Below are positions 34,806-44,100 of a stretch of 64,000 nucleotides of DNA, one piece after another. The notes below the pieces were generated by a model that was not told the DNA's origin, did no database searches, and was given only the letters and a program-made list of their open reading frames with translations. Both the position numbers and the translations under genes were made by a program. Where the stretch lies: NCBI GenBank assembly GCA_030645235.1, contig JAUSMV010000030.1, forward strand, positions 620,001 to 684,000. Reading direction: 5' to 3'. Each line of letters begins with the position of its first letter. Within the stretch, counting starts at the first letter, position 1. Source of the DNA: Parvibaculum sp. (lineage in GTDB: Bacteria; Pseudomonadota; Alphaproteobacteria; Parvibaculales; Parvibaculaceae).

Positions 34806-36110
34806 TTAATCAGCAGCAACGACGAAGGCAGGCTCATAGGCGCGCCGCACGCAATCTTCGAGAATGTCGAGGCCCTGCACGAGAAGATCATCGTCGATAA
34901 CAAGGGGAGCGAGCACTTTGACAACTTCATCATGCGCACCGCTGGTTTCGATGATCAGTCCACGTTCAAAAGCGACGCTGGTGATGCGTTGAGCAATTTT
35001 GCCGGACTTCACGTCCAAACCTCGCATCATGCCGCGGCCTCGCGTCGAGAGGTCGTGAGCTTCAGCCATTTTCTCAAGCCGCTTGCCGAGATAATTGCCG
35101 CGACGTTTCACATCTTCCATGAAGGCGTCACTACTCCAGAAATGACGAAGCGTAGCGGTCGCTGTCACGAAGGCATGATTGTTGCCACGGAATGTGCCGT
35201 TATGTTCGCCCGGTGACCACTGGTCGAGCTCCGGGTGAAAGAGCGTGAGGGCAAAAGGAAGCCCCATGCCTGAGAGTGATTTTGCCAGTGTCACAATGTC
35301 GGGAACGATGCCGACATCCTCGAAACTGAAGAAACTCCCCGTACGTCCACAACCAGCTTGAATATCATCAACAATCAGCAAAGCGCCGTGGCGCTTGGCG
35401 ATATCAGCAATGCTGCGTAACCATTCCGGTGAAGCGGTGTTGAGACCTCCTTCGCCCTGAACCGTCTCGACGAGAATTGCTGCTGGCGCATCAAGACCAC
35501 TCGACGGATCGGATAGGCGTTGATCGAGCATCTGCGCCGTATCGACATCCGGCCCGTAATAACCATCATAGGGTTCGTGGCTAACATGATTGAGCGGAAT
35601 GCCTGCGCCACCGCGTTTGCCAGCATTACCGGTGCAGGCGAGCGCACCTAGTGTCATGCCATGGAAGCCGTTAGTGAAGGCAACGACATGCTGTCGTCCT
35701 GTGATCTTGCGTGCGAGCTTCAGCGCCGCTTCAACAGCGTTGGTGCCGGTCGGACCGGTGAACATAGCGCGATAATCGAGATTGCGAGGCTTCAGGATGA
35801 GCGTCTCGAATGTATGAAGGAAATCAGCTTTCGCTTCGGTGTGCAGATCAAGGCTATGTGTTATGCCATCCGCCGAGATGTAATCGAGCAATGCTTGTTT
35901 CAGAATTGGATGATTGTGACCATAATTAAGGGTCGAGCACCCCGCAAGGAAGTCAAGGTAGCGTCCATCGTTCTCGTCATACATCCAAACACCTTCGGCG
36001 CGCGTGAACTGGCGCGGCATGGAACGCGCGTAGCTGCGCACCTGCGATTCCATACGGTCATAGATGGCAAGTTTAGGGATGGTTCGTGTCGGACGGGGTT
36101 GAATAGTCAT
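34806..36110 (-). CDS. ectB: Diaminobutyrate-2-oxoglutarate transaminase EctB
   Basis: 434 residues from ATG 36110 ([10 protein letters not shown]), overlapping the ectA stop by 4 bp (ATGA). [50 protein letters not shown] and [20 protein letters not shown] are class-III aminotransferase features with the PLP Lys in [12 protein letters not shown] (about residue 270). EctB turns aspartate semialdehyde and glutamate into L-2,4-diaminobutyrate. Length matches the family. Confidence 0.97.
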   Translation of the reverse strand: MTIQPRPTRTIPKLAIYDRMESQVRSYARSMPRQFTRAEGVWMYDENDGRYLDFLAGCSTLNYGHNHPILKQALLDYISADGITHSLDLHTEAKADFLHTFETLILKPRNLDYRAMFTGPTGTNAVEAALKLARKITGRQHVVAFTNGFHGMTLGALACTGNAGKRGGAGIPLNHVSHEPYDGYYGPDVDTAQMLDQRLSDPSSGLDAPAAILVETVQGEGGLNTASPEWLRSIADIAKRHGALLIVDDIQAGCGRTGSFFSFEDVGIVPDIVTLAKSLSGMGLPFALTLFHPELDQWSPGEHNGTFRGNNHAFVTATATLRHFWSSDAFMEDVKRRGNYLGKRLEKMAEAHDLSTRGRGMMRGLDVKSGKIAQRITSVAFERGLIIETSGAHDEVVKVLAPLVIDDDLLVQGLDILEDCVRRAYEPAFVVAAD

Positions 36111-36766
36111 GTTGCTTCCTTTGCGGATAATTCGAGTTGTGGGGTGAGCAACCTGATCGAGACGAGAAACTCGGTGTCGTGCTCCCCAGCGAAATGGACG
36201 TCGCGTTGGAATATCGGGCGCCGCTGAAGGCCTGCACCGCGGCGACGCGCAAATGAACCGAACAAGGCCCAAGAAGCGTTATTCGCTTCCGTGATCGTGG
36301 TGATAAGCGTTGTGACATCCTTCACTGCCTGCCGCGTCATCAACTCATCAAGCATCCGCTTACCTAATCCCGTCCCTCGTGCAGAGGCATGCACCGCGAC
36401 CTGCCAGACGAAAATCCGGTCCGGTTCGGCCGGCGGACGATAGGCCGAGATCCAGCCGATCATTTTGCCGGCCCGCTCCGCAACGACGCAGGTCTCTTTG
36501 AAATGCGTGCACAAAAGCAGTCCGCAATAGGCCGAATTGGTATCAAGCGGCGGGCAGTCGCGGATCAGCGCTGAAATATCCGCGCCATCGTCCAAACGGG
36601 GAGTGCGAAGGGAGAGCGAGAAAGACTGTTTACGATCCCTGGATGTCGAAAGGCCGCGAGCCTCATCCTGTTCACATATACTAATTGCTTCGTCCTCCGA
36701 AGTTTTTAGTTTTGACTTTATTGCCAATCGCTTAAGAACTAGGCAATATATAAAGGGTTTATGCAT
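36107..36766 (-). CDS. ectA: L-2,4-diaminobutyric acid acetyltransferase EctA (start uncertain)
   Basis: 219 residues if the ATG at 36766 is used; the conserved GNAT domain starts only about 50 residues in (SLRTPRLDDGADISALIRDC). PPLDTNSAYCGLLLCTHF, WQVAVHASARGTGLGKRML (acetyl-CoA loop) and TTITEANNASWALFGSFA are EctA landmarks. EctA acetylates diaminobutyrate at the gamma-amino group. The usual length is about 165-190 residues. A strong promoter-like pair overlaps this ATG, so the real start is probably further in: a TTG at 36727, or a non-standard codon after the GGAGGA at about 36700. No in-frame ATG or GTG lies between. Confidence 0.93.
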   Translation of the reverse strand: MHKPFIYCLVLKRLAIKSKLKTSEDEAISICEQDEARGLSTSRDRKQSFSLSLRTPRLDDGADISALIRDCPPLDTNSAYCGLLLCTHFKETCVVAERAGKMIGWISAYRPPAEPDRIFVWQVAVHASARGTGLGKRMLDELMTRQAVKDVTTLITTITEANNASWALFGSFARRRGAGLQRRPIFQRDVHFAGEHDTEFLVSIRLLTPQLELSAKEAT

Positions 36767-36775
36767 ATTTATCAA
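36747..36775 (-). promoter_or_regulatory. Sigma70-like promoter of the ectoine operon
   Basis: On the minus strand TTGATA (36775-36770) and TATATA (36752-36747) are separated by exactly 17 bp. It faces ectA. The transcript would start near 36740, inside the 5' part of the longest ectA frame. Confidence 0.7.
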
Positions 36776-36823
36776 CCTCTTTGAGTCATTCAGTCACCAG
36801 AAGCGCATAAAAGCCACATTATT

Positions 36824-36840
36824 ACTTCGGTTTTTGAAGT
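36824..36840. promoter_or_regulatory. Inverted repeat in the ectA-ectR gap, possible EctR operator
   Basis: ACTTC and GAAGT arms flank a 7-nt spacer; imperfect pairing extends further on both sides (TTATT / TATTA). It lies upstream of the ectA promoter and just ahead of ectR, where a MarR-type regulator could control both genes. The match to known EctR sites cannot be checked here. Confidence 0.35.
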
Positions 36841-36887
36841 TATTAAGGTGCTTGGCAGGGGACCGGCAAACCGATATTCGTTGGCGA

Positions 36888-37373
36888 ATGGAAAGACAGA
36901 TCACCAACGCAACGCTTCGCGCGATCCGGCGGATTCTGCGCGCGACCGACCAGGGCGGGCGCAAGCTCGCAGCAGCCACCGGCCTTACGCCTTCACAGTT
37001 GATGGTTCTTCAGCAGATTGAGCGAAGCGGCGAGACGACACCGAGCACCGTTGCTGCGGCGCTTCAATTCGGACAGGCGACCGTGACAAATATCGTCGAT
37101 CGACTTGAGGAAGCGGGTCTCGCGACGAGGCAGCGAAACGAACGCGACAAGCGCCAATTCCTGCTCCACGTCACGGAATCAGGCCGCGCCATGCTGGAGG
37201 CAGCACCCGACCTTTTGCAGGAGCGTTTTCGCGACCGCTTTGAAGTACTGCCTTCCTGGGAGCAGGCCATGATCCTCGCCGCACTCGAGCGGCTCGGTGA
37301 GTTGCTGGACGCAACCGACATTGACGCGGCACCGCTGATCGACACGGGCGCTATCGACAGATCGCTCGGATGA
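36888..37373 (+). CDS. ectR: MarR-family regulator EctR
   Basis: 161 residues from ATG 36888 (MERQITNATLRAIRRIL); the frame is open far upstream, antisense to ectA, with no family resemblance. The winged helix runs TPSQLMVLQQIERSGETTPSTVAAALQFGQATVTNIVDRLEEAGLATRQRNERDKRQFLLHVTESG (key parts: QATVTNIVDRLEEAGL recognition helix and the RDKRQ wing, about residues 66-95). EctR-type MarR proteins repress ectABC in methylotrophs and halophiles and lie next to the operon, as here. It is divergent from ectA with about 110 bp between. Confidence 0.9.
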   Translation: MERQITNATLRAIRRILRATDQGGRKLAAATGLTPSQLMVLQQIERSGETTPSTVAAALQFGQATVTNIVDRLEEAGLATRQRNERDKRQFLLHVTESGRAMLEAAPDLLQERFRDRFEVLPSWEQAMILAALERLGELLDATDIDAAPLIDTGAIDRSLG

Positions 37374-37374
37374 C

Positions 37375-37410
37375 GCGCTGAACAGGAAGGATTGGCTGTG
37401 CAGGCAGTCC
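37375..37410 (+). repeat. Direct repeat copy 2, right border of ectoine block
   Basis: 36 bp beginning one base after the ectR stop and matching 29103-29139 (34 identical positions). Same orientation as copy 1. Confidence 0.8.
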
Positions 37411-38161
37411 TGCGCGCACCCGTCTCACCCTGTTTTTCCCTGTTAATAGGGAAATTACAGGGAAATCCGTCAAAATTCGGCACTTTCCTCCGTCTCTCGC
37501 GCCAAAAAACTACGCAAAATCCGTGGCTTACAGACAAATTCCCTGCTTCAAAAAAACAGGGAACATTTTTGAAGCGAACAGGGAAAAGTTTGAAACTAAC
37601 AGAGAAGAATTTTGGCTGAACAGGGAATGGGGAACGCTATGATTTCAAGACGGCTGTAAATGAGAATGGAGATACCTCGTCAACGGGTCCGCATTGCAGG
37701 TTCACTCTCAGATTTTGCCCTGAGGGCATATCAAGAATTTTTGACCTGTTTTTTTCTAGATAACGCAAGACCGTGTCGCTATGCAAAGCGTCGGATAGAG
37801 AAATCTCATCTGTGTAGTGACTCTGAGCTTGCCCTCAACCCTGAGCAGTCGAACTGGAAATTTTGGCTTGATGCGGCGGTATCCAGAATTCGCGTACGCA
37901 TACTATTGAACTCTGTCAGACGTGCGCTTTGCGCCGCCTGCGGGCATTCACTGCCAACCGATAAAGCTTGAATCATCGATGGGTGGCATTTGACTCAGGC
38001 GTAGTTTGGCCAAGGTCAACATTGATTGATCGATCGACGACCTCAATGCACCTCACCTAATGAGGGTGTGAGAACTCCACGAACATCTCGATATTCATCG
38101 TCGCCTCGCGCTTGGTGACAACGATATATTTCCTAACGACGGCGTCGGATATCCACGCCAC
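37411..38161. other. 751-bp non-coding stretch with AACAGGGAA repeats
   Basis: No gene I can support. A 103-codon frame at 37660-37971 (plus) has a CAACG pair near its end but no recognisable family and a composition like noise. On minus, directly after ndvB, a 34-codon frame from GTG 38161 reads VAWISDAVVRKYIVVTKREA and then runs to a stop; it may be a gene scrap. The left part holds the repeats listed separately. Confidence 0.4.
37555..37628 (+). repeat. Iteron-like tandem of four AACAGGGAA units
   Basis: AACAGGGAA or AACAGAGAA starts at 37555, 37577, 37598 and 37619, so the spacing is 22, 21 and 21 bp. Each unit goes on with an AT-rich tract (TTTTG/TTTGA). Looser copies (ATAGGGAAA, ACAGGGAAA) and inverted ones (TTCCCTG) lie within 130 bp upstream. 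Confidence 0.7.
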
Positions 38162-41100
38162 CTAAAGGCGCACGCGAAGATGACGGACACCTTCTCTATC
38201 GTCAATCTCTATGCGCAGTGGCCGTTCATTGAGCGTTACGCCATCGAGGTCGGCCATCACGACGCCTCGGCTATGGCCTTCCGGATTTTCGATAACAATT
38301 TCGTAGCGCGCCGCGCCATGCAGAAAAGTGATCCGAGCCTCGGGCCATGTTGTTGGCAGGCAAGGATCGAGGCAAAGTACCGTGCCCTCAATGCGCAAGC
38401 CTAAGATGCTTTCGATACCCGCACGCTGCATCCAGCCCGCCGAACCCGTGTACCATGTCCAGCCGCCACGCCCGACATGCGGCGCGATCGAATAGACATC
38501 GGCGGCAACGACATAGGGTTCCACCTTGTAGCGATGCACGTCGGCGCGTGTGCGTGCATGGTTGATCGGGTTCAGCATCGCAAAAAGCTCAACCGCTTTG
38601 TCGCCTTGTCCAAGCTCCGCCAGAGCCATGACCGACCAAAGGGCTGCATGGGTGTATTGTCCGCCATTCTCGCGGATGCCCGGCGGGTAGCCTTTGATGT
38701 ATCCCGGATCGAGCGGCGTTTTGTCAAAGGGTGGCCGGAACAGAAGTGCGACGCCATCTTGCGGGCGGACGAGTTCGCGTCCGGCGGACGCCATCGCTTG
38801 TGTTGCGCGCTCGATATTTTTCGAACCGGAAAGCACGGCCCAAGATTGCGCGATGCTGTCGATTTGACATTCGATACTCGCCGCAGAACCGAGTGGTGAG
38901 CCGTCATCAAACCAACCGCGACGATACCATTCGCCATCCCATGCTTCGCGGTCGAGCGATGCCTCAAGCGCTGAGGCGTGAGCGCGCCACGTCACGGCGC
39001 GTTTTGCGTCGCCGCGTGCCTCGGCGAGAGGACCGAATGCGTTTAATGTGGCCAATAGCAACCAGCCAAGCCAAACGCTTTCGCCGTCACCACATGCGCC
39101 GACGCGATTCATCCCGTCATTCCAATCACCTGTGCCGATAAGCGGTAAGCCGTGGCCGCCCGATGCAAGACTGCAATCAAGCGCGAGAGCGCAATGTTCA
39201 TAGAGGGATGCCGATGTGTCGGATATGGTCGGCTGAAAGTAAGCATCGTGTTCATTGGGACCGAGCTTCGGACCTTCTAGAAAGGCAACTATTTCATCGA
39301 GCACGGCATCGTCGCCGCTACCCTGAATGTAATGGGCTGCGATATAGGCGAGCCATACGCGGTCATCTGAGAAATGAGTGCGAATACCCTGACCGGAATG
39401 AGGCAACCACCAATGCTGCACATCACCTTCGATGAATTGTCGTGATGCGGCGTGCAGCAGATGCTGGCGCACCATCGCGGGGCTGGACGCCAGCACCGCT
39501 GTCCCGTCCTGCAACTGATCGCGAAAGCCATAAGCACCGCTTGATTGATAAAAAGCGGAGCGCGCCCAGATACGGCAGGCGATTGTTTGATAGAGCAGCC
39601 AACCATTCAGCATGATGTCCATTGAGCGGTCTGGTGTTTTGACCTGCACCTTGCCGAGGACGTTCGTCCAGAATGTTTCGATTTCGCGCTCCACGATGTC
39701 GAGATCGGCGGCGCGATAGCGTGTGATCAGCGCTCGGGCGTCGCCCGTATTTGCCGCCTGACCAAGAAAGAACGCGATTTCAATACTCTCGCCGGGTTGA
39801 AGCTTAACCGTCGTCCGCATCGCGCAACACGGGTCGAGGCCCGCGCCTGTTGATTTTGAAAACGCAGTCTGCCCGACCAAGGCTTCTGGCTGGCGGAGTG
39901 TTCCGTTGCGCCCGATGAATTCTGTGCGGTCACCCGTCCAGTCATCTTGCAGGTTTTCCATATCGGCAAAAGCAATCTTCGATCCGAAGGGGCCGTTCCA
40001 CAGATTTTGTGCAAAGAGAGCGCCTGTTTCCTGGTCTATCGTCGTTGTCACAAAAGCAGCGGAAGCTTGACGCGATGGGCCTAGCACCCACTCCGCATAA
40101 GCCGTCAAATCCAGACGCCGCACGCGGCTCGAATGGTTGCGCAGCCGCAGGCGCGAGATTTTAATTGGGTCGCAAAGCGATACGAATTGGGTCAGGTCAA
40201 CCGCAATTTCATAGCTCGTATGACTGAACCGGCTGTAGCCGCGACCGTGACGTGCGATATAAGTTGCGTTCTCATTGCGAATGGGTGAGGCCGTGGCGCT
40301 CCAAAGGTCGCCTGTGTCTGCATCCCTGATGTAGAAGGCCTCGCCAGAACGATCGGAGACAGGATCGTTTGACCAGGGTGTCAGCTGATTTTCACGCGCG
40401 TTGCCGGACCACGTGCATCCGCCGCCTTCAACACCAACCTGAAAGCCAAAGCCGGTATTGGCGATGACGTTGATCCACGGCGCCGGTGTTGTCTGACCTG
40501 ATTGCAGGATCGTTACATATTCACGCCCGTCATCGGAGAAACCTCCAAGGCCGTTAAAAAATTCAAGCTCCCTCGTCATCGCGGCATTATCTGACGGGGC
40601 TGTGCTGACGGGTTTTGGACGCTTGATAACCGGTGCTGGATTCAGCGCGCTGCCGGAGGCATGCTCGAGCTGATCGGACAAACGCCCGCGTCGACCGACA
40701 AGAACAACGCGCGAGACGGAGATCAGAAGCGCGCGAGCATCTGCGGACATCAGATCGGATCGCAACACGAAGATGCTGCCTGCGGTGCGTTTATGGTCTG
40801 CTGCGAGGCGCGACTGGTTTGTGCGCACCAATGTCTCAATAGCGATCTGAAGATCTTGCACATAGGATGAGGAGCGATCATTTAGAATGACAATGTCCAC
40901 CGCAAGCTGTTTCATTTTCAGATATTGGAACGCTTGCAGTACCTCATGCACAATGTCGAGATCTTCCGTTTCCGAAATGCGCAAAAGCAGGATTGGGACA
41001 TCACCCGAAATGCCGTAGGGCCAGAGCGAGGACTGAGTGCCCGCACCGCGCAGAATCGTCTCGGAGGAAGGACGCAGCGTTGATGTGGCATAGAGGAGAT

Positions 41101-44100
41101 GACCCGCGAGGCGCTGGAAGTATCCCGCCTCAGACGGGCTCACGCCCAGATGACGAAGCTGAACTTGTGCTTGTGTCCAGGCAAGCGCGGAGGCACGTTC
41201 AAAGGCATTCACGTCGCGGTGTTTGTCGATGAGATCGAGCAGATCTTGCCGCGTCGAAGCCGCCATCGTCCAAAACGCGATCCGCATCGTAGCGCCGGGA
41301 GCAATACGCACACGTCGGCGTTGAGCAAAAATGGGATCAAGCACAACGCCAACCGTACCGGATAATGTGTGTGCTCCGTTCGTGGAAATTGCGGTGCGCA
41401 GGTCTCTGTTGCGTCCGATAAAACGGGCTCTGTCGGTTTCCACTTCCGCTTTTCCGACCGCCTCGCCGTCAAGCACAGCAAGATGGGCAGCCCATATTTC
41501 AGGCTCTTCCGGTGAGCGGCGTCGCCGCGTTGCCAGAATGGCGCTTTCATTGGCGAGGTACTCGGTAACGACAAACAATTTTGAAAAAGCCGGATGGGCA
41601 ATATCTGCGGCTTGCGGGGCAAGCACGATTTCTGAATAGGATGTGATCTCAATTTCTCTGGCGGCAAGGCCTGAATTTGTGATCGATACCCGACGGACTT
41701 CGGCGTCATCTTCGGCTGAGACTACAATTTCCTGAAGTGTCGTGAGGGTGCCATCGACGCGCGTATACTGAGCGCGGTCTTCGTTGAAAATCACTTCATA
41801 AGTATCAGGCTCGATGCCGGCTGGTTGAAATCCGGTAGACCAGACCGCGCCGCTGTCGACGTCCCGCAAGAAGACATACGATCCCCAATCGTCGCATGTC
41901 GCATCCTCTCGCCAGCGCGTGATGGCGTGGTCCCCCCATCGGGTATAGCCGGACCCTACTGCCGTCATCATCACGGTATAGCGACCATTCGAGAGAAGCT
42001 GTGTGACCGGTGTCGGGCATTGCGTCGCGGTGAGACGGCGACCACCCGAAGCGGTCAGGGTCTCGCTCTTCGGGGCTGGCTTTACTTCCGACATCCATGG
42101 GGCAACCGAAGCAACTTCGCGTGGTGAGCGCTCCTGAAGCAAAAGCTCTGTTGCTTGCATCATCGGGTCGGCATGGAACCTTGTTCGCATCACGCCATCG
42201 AGAAGCGTATTGGCGATGGCGACAATGGTCATGCCCTGATGATGCGCCATGAAGGCGCGCACAATTTCGACTTGCCTGCCTTCGGGCACGCGTGAGCGCG
42301 TGTAGTCCAAGGCCTCGTAAAAGCCATAACGGCCTGCGCTGCCTTCCGCTGTCAGCCTTGTCAGATTCTCCACCGCCGCTTGCGGGTTGACCATGCTGGC
42401 GAGCGCTGTTGCATAGGGCGCAATCACCGTGTTGCTTTCAAGCCCACGCTTCAGACCTAGGCCCGGCACACCAAAGTTTGAATATTGATATGTGAGTTCT
42501 ATATCGCGCGCGTTATAGGCGGATTCTGATATGCCCCACGGGATGCCGAGCTTGGTGGCATAGGCGCGCTGCTGATGGACGATCAACCTGTTTGTCTGTT
42601 CAATCAGACTTCCCGCAGGGGCTCGCATAACAAGGGAGGGCATCAGATATTCAAACATGGAGCCTGACCATGAGATGAGTGCAGCGCCGCCAGCAATCGG
42701 TGTGACAGCGCGGCCAAGCCGGAACCAGTGGCGCGCAGGAATGTCACCTTTAGCGATGGCAAAGAAGCTGGCGAGTCGCGCCTCAGAGGCCAGCAGATCG
42801 TAGCAACTCGGATCAAGCTTGCCTTCGGTAACGAGATAACCGATTGAAAGCAACTTGCGGTCATCGTCGAACAAAAACTTATAATCCATTTCAAGTGCCA
42901 TGGATCGTGCTTTTGTCGCAATGGTCACAAGGCGCTCCGTGAGAGATTGCGCATTTATGACATCTCGATGGTGGCTCGCGATGGAGAGGCTGAGCGCGTC
43001 TATCCAGTAGATGAGGTCAGGATCAGCAACACCGCTCTCTGCAGAGAGAACTTTAAAGATGTCAGAGATTGTTTCAGCACGCACCTCAAGCTCGGTAAAT
43101 TCTTTGGCAAAGCTATCGCGATGCGCGGCGGCATAGAGCAACGTTGCGAAACCGTCGATGGCTTCGTTGAGTTGATGCCATGTGGGTGAGTGTGTTTGGT
43201 GCTCTCTACTCAGACGTTCAACTTCGGAGCATACGATCGTCAATGTATCGGTAAGGCTGGAGAAGCATTTTTTCGTATCCGATGGCGCCGTGGACCATTC
43301 CTGACACGCATTGGCAATGGCAATGAGATGACCGGCGAGATTGCCGCTATCAACCGATGAGATATAGGGAGGTTCAAGGACACGCATGTCCTGCGTATCA
43401 TACCAATTGTAGAAATGACCGTGAAAGCGAGCGAGTTTTGACATTGATGAGAGTGTCGCATCAAGACGTTCGGCCAGATCAATCCGGCCTATCCAGCCGA
43501 AGTCATGGGCGCTGACGGCGGATAAAAGATAGAGTCCAAGATTGGTCGGTGATGTGCGATGCGCAATCATCGCGATGTCTTCCTGATAATTGTCAGGCGG
43601 CAACATGTTGTCGAGCGGCGTCACAAAGGTTTCAAAGAAGCGCCACGTCTTGCGCGCGGTCAGGCGCAGAGCTTTAGCATCATCAGGTGTAACTGATATG
43701 TGGCCCGCGATATGCGGGGGACGACTAATCCAGCGCGCGCACATCGGGGCGAATGCCCAGCCGATGACGAAAGGGAGCGCCAGCATCCATGTCCCTGTAC
43801 CGAAAGTGAGGGATGCAGCCAATGTCAGAAGCGCGATGACAACACTGCAGACCATATGCCGATAGAAGCTCACCAGATCGAGGTTGCGACCGAGCGCCGC
43901 TTGAGCGGCGGGGGTCCATTCGAGCAGCTGGCGCCGCGTGACCAGGAGACGGACAAGCGTTCGCATGATGGCATCTGCCATCGACCAGGCTTGATTGGCG
44001 AGCAGGATGACCAGGAGGGCGGACTGAAGGAGGGCTAGACCTAAATCGTCCATGAGCGCGCTGAAATGGCTCCGCATCGTGATCTCAGGATGAGCCGGAA

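Noticed and set aside
36537-36887. Long N-terminal extension of ectR
   Set aside because: It is antisense to ectA and carries no MarR features; ATG 36888 starts right before the conserved region.
37555-37628. Possible CRISPR array
   Set aside because: Units are only about 9 bp conserved with 12-13 bp between, far from repeat-spacer sizes, and no cas genes are near.
37660-37971. 103-codon frame between ectR and ndvB
   Set aside because: No recognisable family, no good ribosome site, composition like non-coding DNA; left as part of the gap entry.
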